Assembly (NCBI GenBank): GCA_004556655.1
Contig: SFGF01000005.1
Location: 1 to 64,000, forward strand
DNA: 64,000 nucleotides
Reading direction: 5' to 3'
Source: Lachnospiraceae bacterium
GTDB taxonomy: Bacteria; Bacillota; Clostridia; Lachnospirales; Lachnospiraceae
Shown: positions 46,183 through 55,640 of the stretch, piece by piece
How positions within the stretch are numbered: the stretch's first letter is position 1
How the letters are laid out: each line of letters opens with the position of its first letter
The notes under the pieces: generated by a model
What the model was told of the DNA's origin: nothing
Database searches by the model: none
The model's input: the letters and a program-made list of their open reading frames with translations, nothing else
Translations under genes and position numbers: made by a program

Positions 46183-47540
46183 TCTCCTTTTAAGACTTTA
46201 TTTAAGATAACGCTAAAAGGTTCCATGGCATTCATGGCTTCTTCCACTGTATTGGTCTGTGCGCCTACTTCAAGAAGTATGGATCGGGGCCGCACATGGA
46301 GATTATAACGATATCCTTTCAGATAAATGCACCTTGTAAACCTTGGATAATACTTTGCCGCCTGATAAGACAACTGGAAAGCAAAAGCCAGATTGTCAGA
46401 TATATAGGGATTGGGAAGTGACTCCAGATCCCCGTTACTGACCGTCCGGCTCAGACCATTAAAATACATGATCTGGGCTGTTTGTTTGCCATTGATCTCC
46501 GTCACCAAATGTTTATCCTCCGGCACACCATCTCTGTGGAGATCAATCACCACTTCTATAGAGGGATTTTCATCCAGAACCTGCTGAACTGCAGGCAATG
46601 CATAATTATACGCCTTACTTCTCTCAAGCTGTCCATCCGCCATGTCAAAGGCATCTTTCATATGGATCACCTGATAACCATATATATCTCTGAGTATTGA
46701 CTCCAGATAATTTCCCACCCCCACCACACTGGTATTTTCATCTCCTTCCACTGAATCTACATATCCCTCCTGTGAATGTGTATGATAAATAAGTATCTGT
46801 GGTCCGTCACTATTTCCGGATAATTGCAGATTATCTCCCATAAAAGATTCCACATTAATCTGAGAGCTATCTACAGTCGTATTTGGATCCACTACAAAAA
46901 AATTATTCAGCAGGTAATTATAATCACTGAGTTTCTCCATGGACAGATCTTTCACCGGTGAAGTTTCCACTGCCACCGTCCATGCCGGCATTCCCTCATC
47001 TGCCTGACTGGTCTGTTCCTGTCCGCTCTGTACCTGCACGCTCCCTGTGTCTGACTCGCTCTGCACCACACTGCCTTCAATTTTCTGGTCCTCCTCTTTT
47101 TCCCCGACTGTTTTTCCATCTTTCACTGTTTTTGCCTGATTTTCTTCTTCTACTGCTTTAGCCTGATTTTCCGAGAGAAGCCTGTCTGTAATTGTTTTTC
47201 CATTCACTTCAATTATTTCATGACATGTACTCTCATCCTCTATTACAGTCTGTTCCTCCTGCGTCTGTTGTAGATATGTAAGGATAGGAATTTCATTCCA
47301 TATTTTATTCCATGTGTTTTCCAACCATCTTCCACTTTGTCCTTCCTCATAAAAGCAGGCAGGCAAATAGCAGGACAAAGCTTCCTCTTCCACTTCACTA
47401 TAAGCCTGCCGCAATATTTCCTGAATCTTTTGGGGAGGATTTTCACGAATCCTGAGAAATCCTCTCGCAATGAGATATCCCCCAAGGCAGACAGCCAGAC
47501 ACCATATCAGACCATTTACTATTTTCTCAGATTTAGACAC
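46179..47540 (-). CDS. spoIIP: Stage II sporulation protein P
   Basis: A membrane-anchored peptidoglycan amidase/endopeptidase for engulfment, acting with SpoIID and SpoIIM. The 453-residue protein has an N-terminal membrane helix (residues ~8-25), a long low-complexity Q/E/K/S linker (~100-190), and a C-terminal SpoIIP domain with the zinc-site text ILIYHTHSQEGY and VIDLHRDGVPE, plus YLKGYRYNLHVRP and EVGAQTNTVEEA. Start codon GTG behind GGAGG. It is 63 bp downstream of gpr; the pair is co-ordered in Bacillus. Confidence 0.95.
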   Translation of the reverse strand: MSKSEKIVNGLIWCLAVCLGGYLIARGFLRIRENPPQKIQEILRQAYSEVEEEALSCYLPACFYEEGQSGRWLENTWNKIWNEIPILTYLQQTQEEQTVIEDESTCHEIIEVNGKTITDRLLSENQAKAVEEENQAKTVKDGKTVGEKEEDQKIEGSVVQSESDTGSVQVQSGQEQTSQADEGMPAWTVAVETSPVKDLSMEKLSDYNYLLNNFFVVDPNTTVDSSQINVESFMGDNLQLSGNSDGPQILIYHTHSQEGYVDSVEGDENTSVVGVGNYLESILRDIYGYQVIHMKDAFDMADGQLERSKAYNYALPAVQQVLDENPSIEVVIDLHRDGVPEDKHLVTEINGKQTAQIMYFNGLSRTVSNGDLESLPNPYISDNLAFAFQLSYQAAKYYPRFTRCIYLKGYRYNLHVRPRSILLEVGAQTNTVEEAMNAMEPFSVILNKVLKGE

Positions 47541-47603
47541 TCTCCTCCCTCCTTCTCGTCAAGTATCTGTCATCCACATCAATATATGAGGGGAAGTCCC
47601 TAT

Positions 47604-48518
47604 TTATACCCCCATCCCGGATACAGCTATATTAATTCCTTCCGATATGGTAAAACTGAGCATTTTTATTGTTTCATCCACATCCTTGGGTGTTACATAC
47701 ATACTATGCAGCTTTGGTGTGATTAATTCTCCCAAAAATTCCTCCATTTCAGATTCTTCCAGGTTTTCCAGCAGATGAGCGATAGCATCATGTACAATCG
47801 TTGCTGCATCTACTACCGTCGGTACTCCGATTCCAATCACCGGAATTCCCAGAGATTCCATAGTAAGCCCATTTCGATGATTCATGACACCGGATCCCGG
47901 ATTGATCCCTGTATCCGTAATCTGTATAGTACAATTCAGACGCTTCATACTTCTGGCCGCCAGTGCATCAATGGCAACTACAACATCCGGTTTCGTCTCT
48001 TCCACTACCCCACGGATGATTTCCATAGTCTCCATCCCGGTCTGCGCCATGACACCTGGAACCAGGCTGCTGACAAGGTGTACTTTTTCTTCCCCTACGC
48101 TGGCTTTTCCATATTCCTTTACAATATGTCGGGTAATCTTCAGATTATTAATTGCTCTCGGCCCCAATGCGTCCGGTGTAATATCTCTGTTTCCCAATCC
48201 AACGACTAAAATAGATTTTTCTTTTTCCAAATGCAAAAGCTGACATAGATGACCTGCAAGCGCCTTCGATATTTCCCTGTGATAATCTTCATCCGGCACC
48301 ACCAGGTTTGGCGCTTCCATGGTAATATATGTGCCTTTTGGCTTCTCCATCAGTTTTGCGCCGGATTCTGTATGGATTTCAACTACGGTTGTTCGAAGAT
48401 CCAGCTTCTCCTGATAATCCTCATGAATCTCAACGCCTTTAATTTCCACATTATCCTTCTCAAATTTTTCTTTGCTTTCCACCGCAAGATCGGTGCGTAC
48501 ACGGTATGATCCAAGCAT
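47604..48518 (-). CDS. gpr: Germination protease (GPR), spore endopeptidase
   Basis: Degrades small acid-soluble spore proteins during germination; the 304-residue length is somewhat below the Bacillus enzyme. Start 48518 (MLGSYRVRTDLAVESKE) is preferred, with AAGGAG seven bases upstream; the longer open frame has no site. The family signature appears as VGLGNRDITPDALGP, and HLVSSLVPGVMAQTGMET and VVAIDALAARS follow. The autoprocessing region R-T-D-L-A lies near the N-terminus. A sigma-G promoter could not be identified with confidence. Confidence 0.95.
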   Translation of the reverse strand: MLGSYRVRTDLAVESKEKFEKDNVEIKGVEIHEDYQEKLDLRTTVVEIHTESGAKLMEKPKGTYITMEAPNLVVPDEDYHREISKALAGHLCQLLHLEKEKSILVVGLGNRDITPDALGPRAINNLKITRHIVKEYGKASVGEEKVHLVSSLVPGVMAQTGMETMEIIRGVVEETKPDVVVAIDALAARSMKRLNCTIQITDTGINPGSGVMNHRNGLTMESLGIPVIGIGVPTVVDAATIVHDAIAHLLENLEESEMEEFLGELITPKLHSMYVTPKDVDETIKMLSFTISEGINIAVSGMGV

Positions 48519-48645
48519 ATCCAATCTCCTTCCTTTTCCGGGAACTGTCATTCCTGACGGAATTATTACTACTATCATTTCCCGGAAATACCGAAATCTA
48601 TACGGTTTTCCTTGCGATTTTTCCTTTATATTTTGTAAAAAAGCA

Positions 48646-48674
48646 TTGACAAACTCCGACTCATAGAATAAACT
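48646..48674 (+). promoter_or_regulatory. Sigma-A promoter of rpsT
   Basis: TTGACA (48646-48651), 17-bp spacer, TAAACT (48669-48674), about 90 bp before the ATG. Confidence 0.6.
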
Positions 48675-48761
48675 ATATAAGTGTGTTTAGATGAGCCTGT
48701 CCGTGTCTCGGCTGATCTATGATTATAATTATATATGTGAATATTATTGGAGGTCGAATCA

Positions 48762-49025
48762 ATGGCAAATATTAAATCCGCTAAAAAAAGAATTCTGGTA
48801 AACAGAACAAAAGCTGAAAGAAATAAATCCATCCGTTCTGCAGTTAAAACTGCTATGAAGAAAGTTGATACAGCAGTTGCCAACAAAGATCTGGCAGCAG
48901 CTCAGGCAGCTCTTCCGGCAGCTATCTCCGCTATCGAGAGCGCAGCTTCTAAGGGTGTATATCATAAAAACAATGCAGCTAGAAAAGTTGCACGTATCAC
49001 AAAAGCAGTAAACACAATTGCTTAA
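48762..49025 (+). CDS. rpsT: 30S ribosomal protein S20
   Basis: An 87-residue basic protein of the 30S subunit. N-terminus MANIKSAKKRILVNRTKAER and the Ala/Lys-rich helices are characteristic. Start 48762 has GGAGG nine bases upstream. It is monocistronic and divergent from gpr, between gpr and holA as in Bacillus. Confidence 0.97.
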   Translation: MANIKSAKKRILVNRTKAERNKSIRSAVKTAMKKVDTAVANKDLAAAQAALPAAISAIESAASKGVYHKNNAARKVARITKAVNTIA

Positions 49026-49086
49026 TTTCGGCTGACTGTAGTCCGGCGGATGCGTCTGACTGCAGATAATTAAGTATTGCATGTTA

Positions 49087-49123
49087 AAAGGACAATCATT
49101 CCGTCAATGATTGTCCTTTTTTT
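49087..49123 (+). terminator. Rho-independent terminator of rpsT
   Basis: 14-bp perfect stem AAAGGACAATCATT / AATGATTGTCCTTT, loop CCGTC, then a T run. It also sits at the end of convergent holA. Confidence 0.9.
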
Positions 49124-50106
49124 TATTCTCTTCGGGCATATTTTACGATCAGAAGCTCCACACTCAGCACATCACCCAACTTTCCTGTTTTCACATCTTC
49201 CTCTGCCTGTGTGAAATCTTCCACCGCCTGTCTGAGTTTTTTCACGGAATACTTTCCTATGCATCCCATGTACTTTCGTATCACGAATCCCTGAATTCCT
49301 GTTTTGGTTTCAATTTCTTTAGTCCCATATCCCTGCTCCTTCAGTTCTTTTACCTGTAAAAGCTGATTAAACTGTCTTGCCAGAAGATACAGTATATGCA
49401 TTGCCGGTTCTTTCAAAGCCAGAAGATCATAATATAACTCCAACGCCTTTTTTTGATTCTGTTCGGACACCGCCTGCACCATGGCAAAAATCTGATTGGT
49501 CACACGGTTTGTACATATAGTTTCAATATCTTCCGTAGTAATGACATTTCTTCCCATAGTATAGCAAATCAGCTTTTCCAGTTCTTTTTCTATATTACTC
49601 ATATCAGATCCTGTTTTCGAAAGAAAAAGCTCCATATCATTGCGGGTGATCTGCTTTCCTTCCTTTTTCAATATACTCAGAACCCAGCGTATCAAGGTAT
49701 CTTCTTTTTGCTGCGCAAATTCCACAGCTTTCCCGGATTTGCTTACTGCTTTATACATTTTACTTCTTTTATCCACCTCAGCTTCCACAAAAAGAAGTAC
49801 CAGATAATCGGGAAGTCTTCCGATGTATTCTGCCAGTTCCGGACACTGTCCTTTAAAAAAGCCTGTATTTTCCATTACGATCACTCTTCGATCAGCAAAA
49901 AACGGAATCGTTTCTCCGAGAGAAATTATCTCGCGCACATCAATTCCTTTTCCCTCAAATCTGGCATAATTCATCGTATCATCCTCCGGATTCAACGCAT
50001 GAATCAGCTTATTTTTGTACTGTTTCTTCAGATACTCTTCTTCCCCATAAAACAGATATACTCTTTTAAACTCCTGGTTTTTTACGTCTTCCAGTATACT
50101 TTTCAT
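49123..50106 (-). CDS. holA: DNA polymerase III delta subunit
   Basis: The clamp-loader subunit that opens the sliding clamp, 327 residues. Start 50106 (MKSILEDVKNQEFKRVYLFY) has AGGA six bases upstream; the longer frame overlaps into the comEC-holA spacer and is not needed. The family signature appears as YLFYGEEEYLKK, with the lysine/arginine-rich linker and C-terminal YSVKKLRQAVEDFTQAEEDVKTG. It follows comEC by 83 bp, as in Bacillus (yqeN). Confidence 0.9.
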   Translation of the reverse strand: MKSILEDVKNQEFKRVYLFYGEEEYLKKQYKNKLIHALNPEDDTMNYARFEGKGIDVREIISLGETIPFFADRRVIVMENTGFFKGQCPELAEYIGRLPDYLVLLFVEAEVDKRSKMYKAVSKSGKAVEFAQQKEDTLIRWVLSILKKEGKQITRNDMELFLSKTGSDMSNIEKELEKLICYTMGRNVITTEDIETICTNRVTNQIFAMVQAVSEQNQKKALELYYDLLALKEPAMHILYLLARQFNQLLQVKELKEQGYGTKEIETKTGIQGFVIRKYMGCIGKYSVKKLRQAVEDFTQAEEDVKTGKLGDVLSVELLIVKYARRE

Positions 50107-50189
50107 TCCCAATCCTGCCGCTTTCCATTTATACTCACTAAATCTTCCTTTCCAGTATACCTTTCCCGGATGATTACGGCAAGGAAAAT

Positions 50190-52466
50190 TTACCGGAATC
50201 CTTCTACCGTCCATCCGTCTCTTATTTCTGTAACAGTCAAAGCTCCCTGTTCATCCGTCCGCAAAATCTGACAGCCTCTTTCCTGCAGTCTGGAAATCGT
50301 CTCTTCACCCGGATGACCATAATAATTGTTTTTTCCACAGGAAATCACTGCCACCTGAGGATTGACTTTTTCAAGAAATGCTCTTGAGGTGGAACCGTTT
50401 GATCCATGATGAGCAATCTTCAGAATCTCGCATTCAGGCAGATCATCCATTAGTTTATTTTCTTCTTCCAAAGGTAGATCACCGGTGAACAAAGCATGCA
50501 TTCCATCAAGTTCCCAGACAAATACCAGCGATCCACCATTTGCATCGTGAGAATAATCCTCGCTATTTGGATGTAATACTTTTATTTTTGCCTTTCCCAT
50601 AGAAAGTTCATCTCCTGCCTTTAAAAAACTGCACGCAGTACCAACCTCTTTCGCCAGGAACTGGATCTGCTCTCCTTCTTTTGTCTCTTTCATCCACCAT
50701 GGAAGAAACACCTGCTCCACGATAAGCCAACCTTTTTTACTTTCCTCCAGAACCTCTTTTGCCCCATTCAAATGATCCTGATCGGAATGCGTCAGGAATA
50801 TTGCTTCCAATCTGGAAATTCCCTCGTATTTCATAAATGGAAGAATCACATATTTTCCCACCTCATCTCTGCTGGTACTGCCTCCATCTACCAACACCTC
50901 TGTTCTACCTGTCTGCAGCACGATGCCATCTCCCTGTCCAACATCCAGTACAGTAATGCAGTTTGTATCTTTCCATGGTGCCCCCATGAAAAAGAGCATC
51001 ATTACAATTCCTGTCATCTGGATTATGATTATCTTCCCCATCTTTTTTTCTTTCATTTTGCTGCAGATCATGCATACGCCTGCCAAAATACCGTAATAAA
51101 CCAGGATTGACGGCATTGATGGTTTTCCCGGGGTCCATATACCTGCTGATACACTCTGCGCAGCTTCTCCCATCCATTCATACATACGGACAATTCCATA
51201 TGCCGGCAATCCCACCAGGCTTCCCGGTCCTGCACCCCAATATCCCAGAATCAATGCCAGAAACCCTGAAGCAAGCACGAATGGCATCAGCGGCAGTACC
51301 ACCAGATTGCATATGATTCCAATCACAGATACCTGATAAAATGCATGCAGAACTACCGGAAGCATAAAAAGCCAAATAGAAAATCCAGATACGATTTTAC
51401 CACCTGCATGCTCCTTTTTTCTCCCTTTCATCAGACTTCGCCTCAATTCTTTCTGCCACTCTACATAAGTCCCCATTCCTACAACTGCTGCAAATGACAT
51501 TTGAAATCCGCTGTCCATAAGCAGATCCGGATTATCCAGCAAGAGCAAGATTCCTGCCAGAGCAAGCGCAGATAAAAAATCATAAGTTCTTCCAAGGATT
51601 CTGGATGCCAGCATCAATCCAAACATAATCAACGCCCGTACCGCAGTCGTTGGATTGCCGATCAATATGCCATAGCCAATCAATACCAGAAAAGAGCAAA
51701 AAGAAGACAAAGACATGGGGATTCCCATCCATCTCAGCGCATTCCAGAGTCCCGCTCCCAACATGCTGATATGAAGCCCTGAAATAGCCATAATATGGCT
51801 GATGCCGGCTGCCTGAAATCCTGACTTTGTTTTCTCATCCAGATTTTGTTTTTCACCCAACAGCATAGCATCCATAATACCTGCTTCATTTCGAGGAAAA
51901 ATCTCATAGATAATATTTCTGCATCTTTCTCTAAACGATTCAAGACAAATCTGTATCTTTCCCGCCGGTGATATAATTTCCATCCCGCTAATTTCTTCCA
52001 GATAAAAATCAATTTTTCTTGATCTTTCATAGTTTACCCTGTTAAATTCACCTGGATTTCCCGGTTCCTGCGGCAATACCAATTTTCCCGCAACCCGCAG
52101 TTTACACCCGTACAGATTGTCTGTTGTTCCTTCTATTTTACATTTTATAGTTCGTATGGGATATTGTTTTGAATTGATATATAGATTTGTCTGCTTTAAA
52201 TATAGATACGTTATTGTTTGATATTCCTGATATGTTTTTTCTTCCTGCTGACAGACGATTCCTTCCGCCTCCACAGGACTTCCCACATCAGGTAGTTCTT
52301 TATCGGAAAGTCCTGTATCAGCTTCTGTATCTCCGGATTCGGCAGCCAGATCTATCGGTTCTCTACCGGCTGGGGTTCTCCATATCCATGAGATTCCCAG
52401 CCAATTTCCCAACCAGATTCCTGATACCAGAATCAATACTGCCAGACAAAGAGGACGATTTTTCAT
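50190..52466 (-). CDS. comEC: ComEC/Rec2 DNA-uptake channel protein
   Basis: A 758-residue membrane channel for single-stranded DNA. It has an N-terminal OB-like DUF4131 region after two helices, a multi-helix Competence domain (AISGLHISMLGAGLWNALR; residues ~225-480), and a C-terminal metallo-beta-lactamase domain from ~490 (DVGQGDGIVLQTG, LTHSDQDHLNGAKE, FTGDLP, AHHGSNGST). Full length with all three parts, so likely functional. It overlaps the GerMN gene by four bases. Natural competence is not established in this lineage. Confidence 0.95.
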   Translation of the reverse strand: MKNRPLCLAVLILVSGIWLGNWLGISWIWRTPAGREPIDLAAESGDTEADTGLSDKELPDVGSPVEAEGIVCQQEEKTYQEYQTITYLYLKQTNLYINSKQYPIRTIKCKIEGTTDNLYGCKLRVAGKLVLPQEPGNPGEFNRVNYERSRKIDFYLEEISGMEIISPAGKIQICLESFRERCRNIIYEIFPRNEAGIMDAMLLGEKQNLDEKTKSGFQAAGISHIMAISGLHISMLGAGLWNALRWMGIPMSLSSFCSFLVLIGYGILIGNPTTAVRALIMFGLMLASRILGRTYDFLSALALAGILLLLDNPDLLMDSGFQMSFAAVVGMGTYVEWQKELRRSLMKGRKKEHAGGKIVSGFSIWLFMLPVVLHAFYQVSVIGIICNLVVLPLMPFVLASGFLALILGYWGAGPGSLVGLPAYGIVRMYEWMGEAAQSVSAGIWTPGKPSMPSILVYYGILAGVCMICSKMKEKKMGKIIIIQMTGIVMMLFFMGAPWKDTNCITVLDVGQGDGIVLQTGRTEVLVDGGSTSRDEVGKYVILPFMKYEGISRLEAIFLTHSDQDHLNGAKEVLEESKKGWLIVEQVFLPWWMKETKEGEQIQFLAKEVGTACSFLKAGDELSMGKAKIKVLHPNSEDYSHDANGGSLVFVWELDGMHALFTGDLPLEEENKLMDDLPECEILKIAHHGSNGSTSRAFLEKVNPQVAVISCGKNNYYGHPGEETISRLQERGCQILRTDEQGALTVTEIRDGWTVEGFR

Positions 52467-53419
52467 CCTTCCTCCTCACTTTCTTCCAGATCTTTCTCAA
52501 CCAGATCCATGTTTTTTTCATACAATTGGTTCAGATCCATACTCTCCATGAAAGTAATCTTTGAATCCCCGTTGACCGAAATCTGAACTCTTTTAACATT
52601 GCCGGCTGCGATCAACGAATTCACTATGGAATACACCGGAAGTTCCTGCTGAATACTCAGCGCTTCTGTCTCAAACCTCTGATCCAGATTCACATATGCA
52701 ATTCCATCTGCCTGTGATACGGATAAAATACCGGCACTGGGTGATAGCGTCGCAAAATGTCCGGTCTCTTTCGGTCCCTGGATCAGCTGTTCCACTACAA
52801 CCTTTTCAATCGGTGAGTTGCTGGTATAATATACCTTACGCCTTTCTTTCACCAGCTTATCTCCTGTTTCATTGGCAAAATAGAGTTCCAACTCTGTATA
52901 CTGATAGGCTGTAATATCCTTTCCGGAATTTTCCAAAAAGCTGTTGCTTCCCATAATACCCACCGTATTTCCTCTGGAATCCAGAAGTTCTTCTCCCTCA
53001 ATCAATATTTTCACATAACTGACTGCTTCAATCTGCAGAAAATTTTTCACAATAGCTGCTCTGCATAAAATCTCATCCACTGTAGTCATTTTTCTGTATG
53101 CAACATTAAAATTCAGCTGCAGGATATCACCCGAAAACTCATAATTCAGCAACGATACGCCCGTCGGCAAAAGTCCCACTCCCTCATCGCCACCACCTAT
53201 TTTCTCGCTGATTTCTTCAATCATTCCTTCTGTTTTCTCAGATTTGGGAGTAAAATTTTCGGATTCAATCGCACCTTTATCATAATTCACATAGTAAATC
53301 TGATATTCACTTTTTTCTTCGTTCTCGTCACATCCGCTCATCCACATACAACCCAACAGCAATACGCCAAGAAATATAAGAGGGAGCCATATTCTATTAT
53401 AATGTTTTCTTTTACCCAC
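52463..53419 (-). CDS. GerMN-domain lipoprotein
   Basis: A 318-residue lipoprotein: the N-terminal signal ends in LLLGC/MSGC. Two GerMN domains of ~100 residues follow (first after the GVGLLPTGVSLL segment, second starting IEKVVVEQLIQGPKETG). Known context: such domains occur in the germination protein GerM and in LpqB next to two-component systems. Start codon GTG behind GAGGTG. It lies 15 bp after the sensor kinase gene and overlaps comEC by four bases. It may sense wall state for the kinase; this is inference. Confidence 0.85.
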   Translation of the reverse strand: MGKRKHYNRIWLPLIFLGVLLLGCMWMSGCDENEEKSEYQIYYVNYDKGAIESENFTPKSEKTEGMIEEISEKIGGGDEGVGLLPTGVSLLNYEFSGDILQLNFNVAYRKMTTVDEILCRAAIVKNFLQIEAVSYVKILIEGEELLDSRGNTVGIMGSNSFLENSGKDITAYQYTELELYFANETGDKLVKERRKVYYTSNSPIEKVVVEQLIQGPKETGHFATLSPSAGILSVSQADGIAYVNLDQRFETEALSIQQELPVYSIVNSLIAAGNVKRVQISVNGDSKITFMESMDLNQLYEKNMDLVEKDLEESEEEG

Positions 53420-53434
53420 TCTTTCACCTCATTT

Positions 53435-54865
53435 CTATTCCATATGCATCAACGGAATTCTCACAGAAAATGTGGTTCCTTCCTGCTCTTTGCTGCGCAC
53501 GCGGATCGCGCCATGATGCATCATGATTGCACTTTTCGTAATGGCCAGCCCCAGACCTGTGCCTTCAATCTCTGTAGAATGTGACTTATCGACCCGATAA
53601 AACCTTTCAAAAATATGATCGATGGAATCTTCCGGAATTCCTTTTCCGGAATCCGCGACAGTTACATAAAAATACTTATGATCTGCATTCAGAGATACCC
53701 GGACCCATCCACCGTCTTTATTATATTTGATTGCATTTTCCACAAGATTACTGATAGCCAGCGTCAGTTTAGTCTCATCAATCTCTGCATTCACCGGTCG
53801 AAAGCTTTCCAGCACCAGATCAATATTTTTCTTTGCAGCAATAGGCTTCAGCCGCTTTAATATCAGTTCCAGAAGTTCATTGATACTGACAGTTTCGATA
53901 TTAAGTGTTTCCGCTTTCTTATCCAGTTTGACCAGCGTAAGCAGATCTGTAATAATCTTGTTTTCCCGATCAATCTCTTCTGCGATATCCTGCATGAATT
54001 CCTGATACAATTCAATCGGTACATTTTCCTGTCCTACCAGAGAATCTGCCAGAACTTTCATAGAAGTAAGCGGAGTTTTCAGTTCATGAGACACGTTGGA
54101 TACAAATTCCTGACGTGAATTATCCATAGACTTCATTCGTCCAAGCATTTTATTAAATGCATCTGTGATCAGTTCTGTCTCCGTATAGTCCGGAACAGAA
54201 ATTTTCTCATCCAAAAAACCATCCGTAATATCTTCAATGGCTCTTGTGATTTTCGCAAAAGGTTTCATCAGAATTCCTGCCAGTATATACCCAAGACCCA
54301 GGACCAACACACCGATAATCATGAGAATCGACATACCCTTCTGCTCCAGGATTTTGATGCTGGCTACAATCTCTTCTGTGGACACACTGATCAACATAAC
54401 CCCCGCAACCTGATTTTCATTTTCCAGATCTGTATGAATCGGCACTGTCATCTCAATATAACGGTTTTTCCTGTCATAACTGCTGCTTTCTTTCCCATCA
54501 CTGAAACATCGTATCACTTCCTGGGAAATCATGTATTTTCCCCTATCAATATCATACGTATCTTTGATCACACGAAAATCCTGATCAATAATCAGAATCC
54601 GTCCATTATAAACATTCGACAGCATCGTCAGCTCACTGTTAATGGCTTCCGAACTGGGATCTTCCAGATATTGTTCTTTTACCAGCTGATTGCTGAGAAT
54701 ATCACACTGGTTTTTAACCCCAAAACTCCGCAGAGATACTGCCCGGTCTTCATAGCTGCTAACGATTCCTTTCTCCACTATGACACTGGGCACAATTCCG
54801 ATGATTACCAGAATTACCATAATACGGAAACGGAGACTTTTAAAAAATTTAAACTTATTCTTCAT
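53435..54865 (-). CDS. Sensor histidine kinase (WalK/PhoR-like)
   Basis: A 476-residue HAMP-type kinase. First helix ~14-30, extracellular sensor ~31-178, second helix ~179-200, HAMP ~200-252, then HisKA with phospho-accepting VSHELKTPL near residue 263 and HATPase with NLVENAIKYN (N box), DSGKGIPE (G1), FERFYR (F) and GTGLGLAI (G2). No PAS domain is visible between HAMP and HisKA, unlike classical WalK. It pairs with the response regulator 69 bp upstream. The signal is unknown; wall or membrane stress is plausible because of the GerMN neighbour. Confidence 0.93.
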   Translation of the reverse strand: MKNKFKFFKSLRFRIMVILVIIGIVPSVIVEKGIVSSYEDRAVSLRSFGVKNQCDILSNQLVKEQYLEDPSSEAINSELTMLSNVYNGRILIIDQDFRVIKDTYDIDRGKYMISQEVIRCFSDGKESSSYDRKNRYIEMTVPIHTDLENENQVAGVMLISVSTEEIVASIKILEQKGMSILMIIGVLVLGLGYILAGILMKPFAKITRAIEDITDGFLDEKISVPDYTETELITDAFNKMLGRMKSMDNSRQEFVSNVSHELKTPLTSMKVLADSLVGQENVPIELYQEFMQDIAEEIDRENKIITDLLTLVKLDKKAETLNIETVSINELLELILKRLKPIAAKKNIDLVLESFRPVNAEIDETKLTLAISNLVENAIKYNKDGGWVRVSLNADHKYFYVTVADSGKGIPEDSIDHIFERFYRVDKSHSTEIEGTGLGLAITKSAIMMHHGAIRVRSKEQEGTTFSVRIPLMHME

Positions 54866-54934
54866 CTCTTTATCCTTTCCATGGTTATTTCAAGTTGGAA
54901 AGAGGACGTCTTCTGACGCCCTCCAACTCATTTC

Positions 54935-55624
54935 TTATACCTGAAAATAATATCCGACTCCCCACTTCGTATGTACATACTTCGGTTCACTGGGATTGGT
55001 CTCAATCTTTTCACGAAGACGGCGAATATGCACATCCACGGTACGCACATCTCCCGGATACTCATAGCCCCATACAATATTGAGCAGGTTTTCTCTGCTA
55101 TATACTTTATTAGGATTAAATACCAGAAGCTCCAGGACATCAAACTCTTTCGCTGTCAGATTGATTTCTTTACCACCAATAAAAACCCTTCTGCTTTCAC
55201 AATCCAGCTTCAGATCTCCCGCTTCCACCACACGTGTTTTTTCCTCCTGCGGTGCAGGCTTTCTCGTCCTTCGCATAATCGCTTTGATTCTCGCCTTAAC
55301 TTCCAGAATATTGAAAGGTTTGGTTATATAATCATCTGCTCCGTATTCCAGACCCAGAATCTTGTCCATATCCTCACCTTTGGCTGTAAGCATGATAATC
55401 GGCACATCGGAAAACTCACGAATCTGTTGACATACTTCCAGACCATTCATTTTTGGCAGCATCAGATCCAGAAGAATCATATCATATTCTTTGTTCTGCA
55501 CACATTCCAGTGCTTCCTCCCCGTCATATGCACAATCCACTTCCATTCCGTCCTGTTCCAGACTGAATCGGATCCCTTTCACGATCAATTTTTCATCATC
55601 TACAACCAGTACCTTTTTACCCAT
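54935..55624 (-). CDS. OmpR/PhoB family response regulator
   Basis: A 229-residue regulator. Start 55624 (MGKKVLVVDDEK) has AGGAG eight bases upstream. The receiver has acidic pocket D-D-E, phosphorylated aspartate in MILLDLMLPKMNG, the T in IMLTAKGED and the K in YITKPF. The C-terminal winged helix ends with GYEYPGDVRTVDVHIRRLREKIE and WGVGYYF. The text resembles WalR/YycF, but yycHI and walJ are missing, so the name WalR is not claimed. It lies 16 bp after comEA and before the kinase. Confidence 0.94.
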   Translation of the reverse strand: MGKKVLVVDDEKLIVKGIRFSLEQDGMEVDCAYDGEEALECVQNKEYDMILLDLMLPKMNGLEVCQQIREFSDVPIIMLTAKGEDMDKILGLEYGADDYITKPFNILEVKARIKAIMRRTRKPAPQEEKTRVVEAGDLKLDCESRRVFIGGKEINLTAKEFDVLELLVFNPNKVYSRENLLNIVWGYEYPGDVRTVDVHIRRLREKIETNPSEPKYVHTKWGVGYYFQV

Positions 55625-55640
55625 TATTTCACTCCTCAAT

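Noticed and set aside
48519..48600. Sigma-G promoter ahead of gpr
   Set aside because: Sigma-G control is expected, but no clear -35/-10 pair could be placed by eye.
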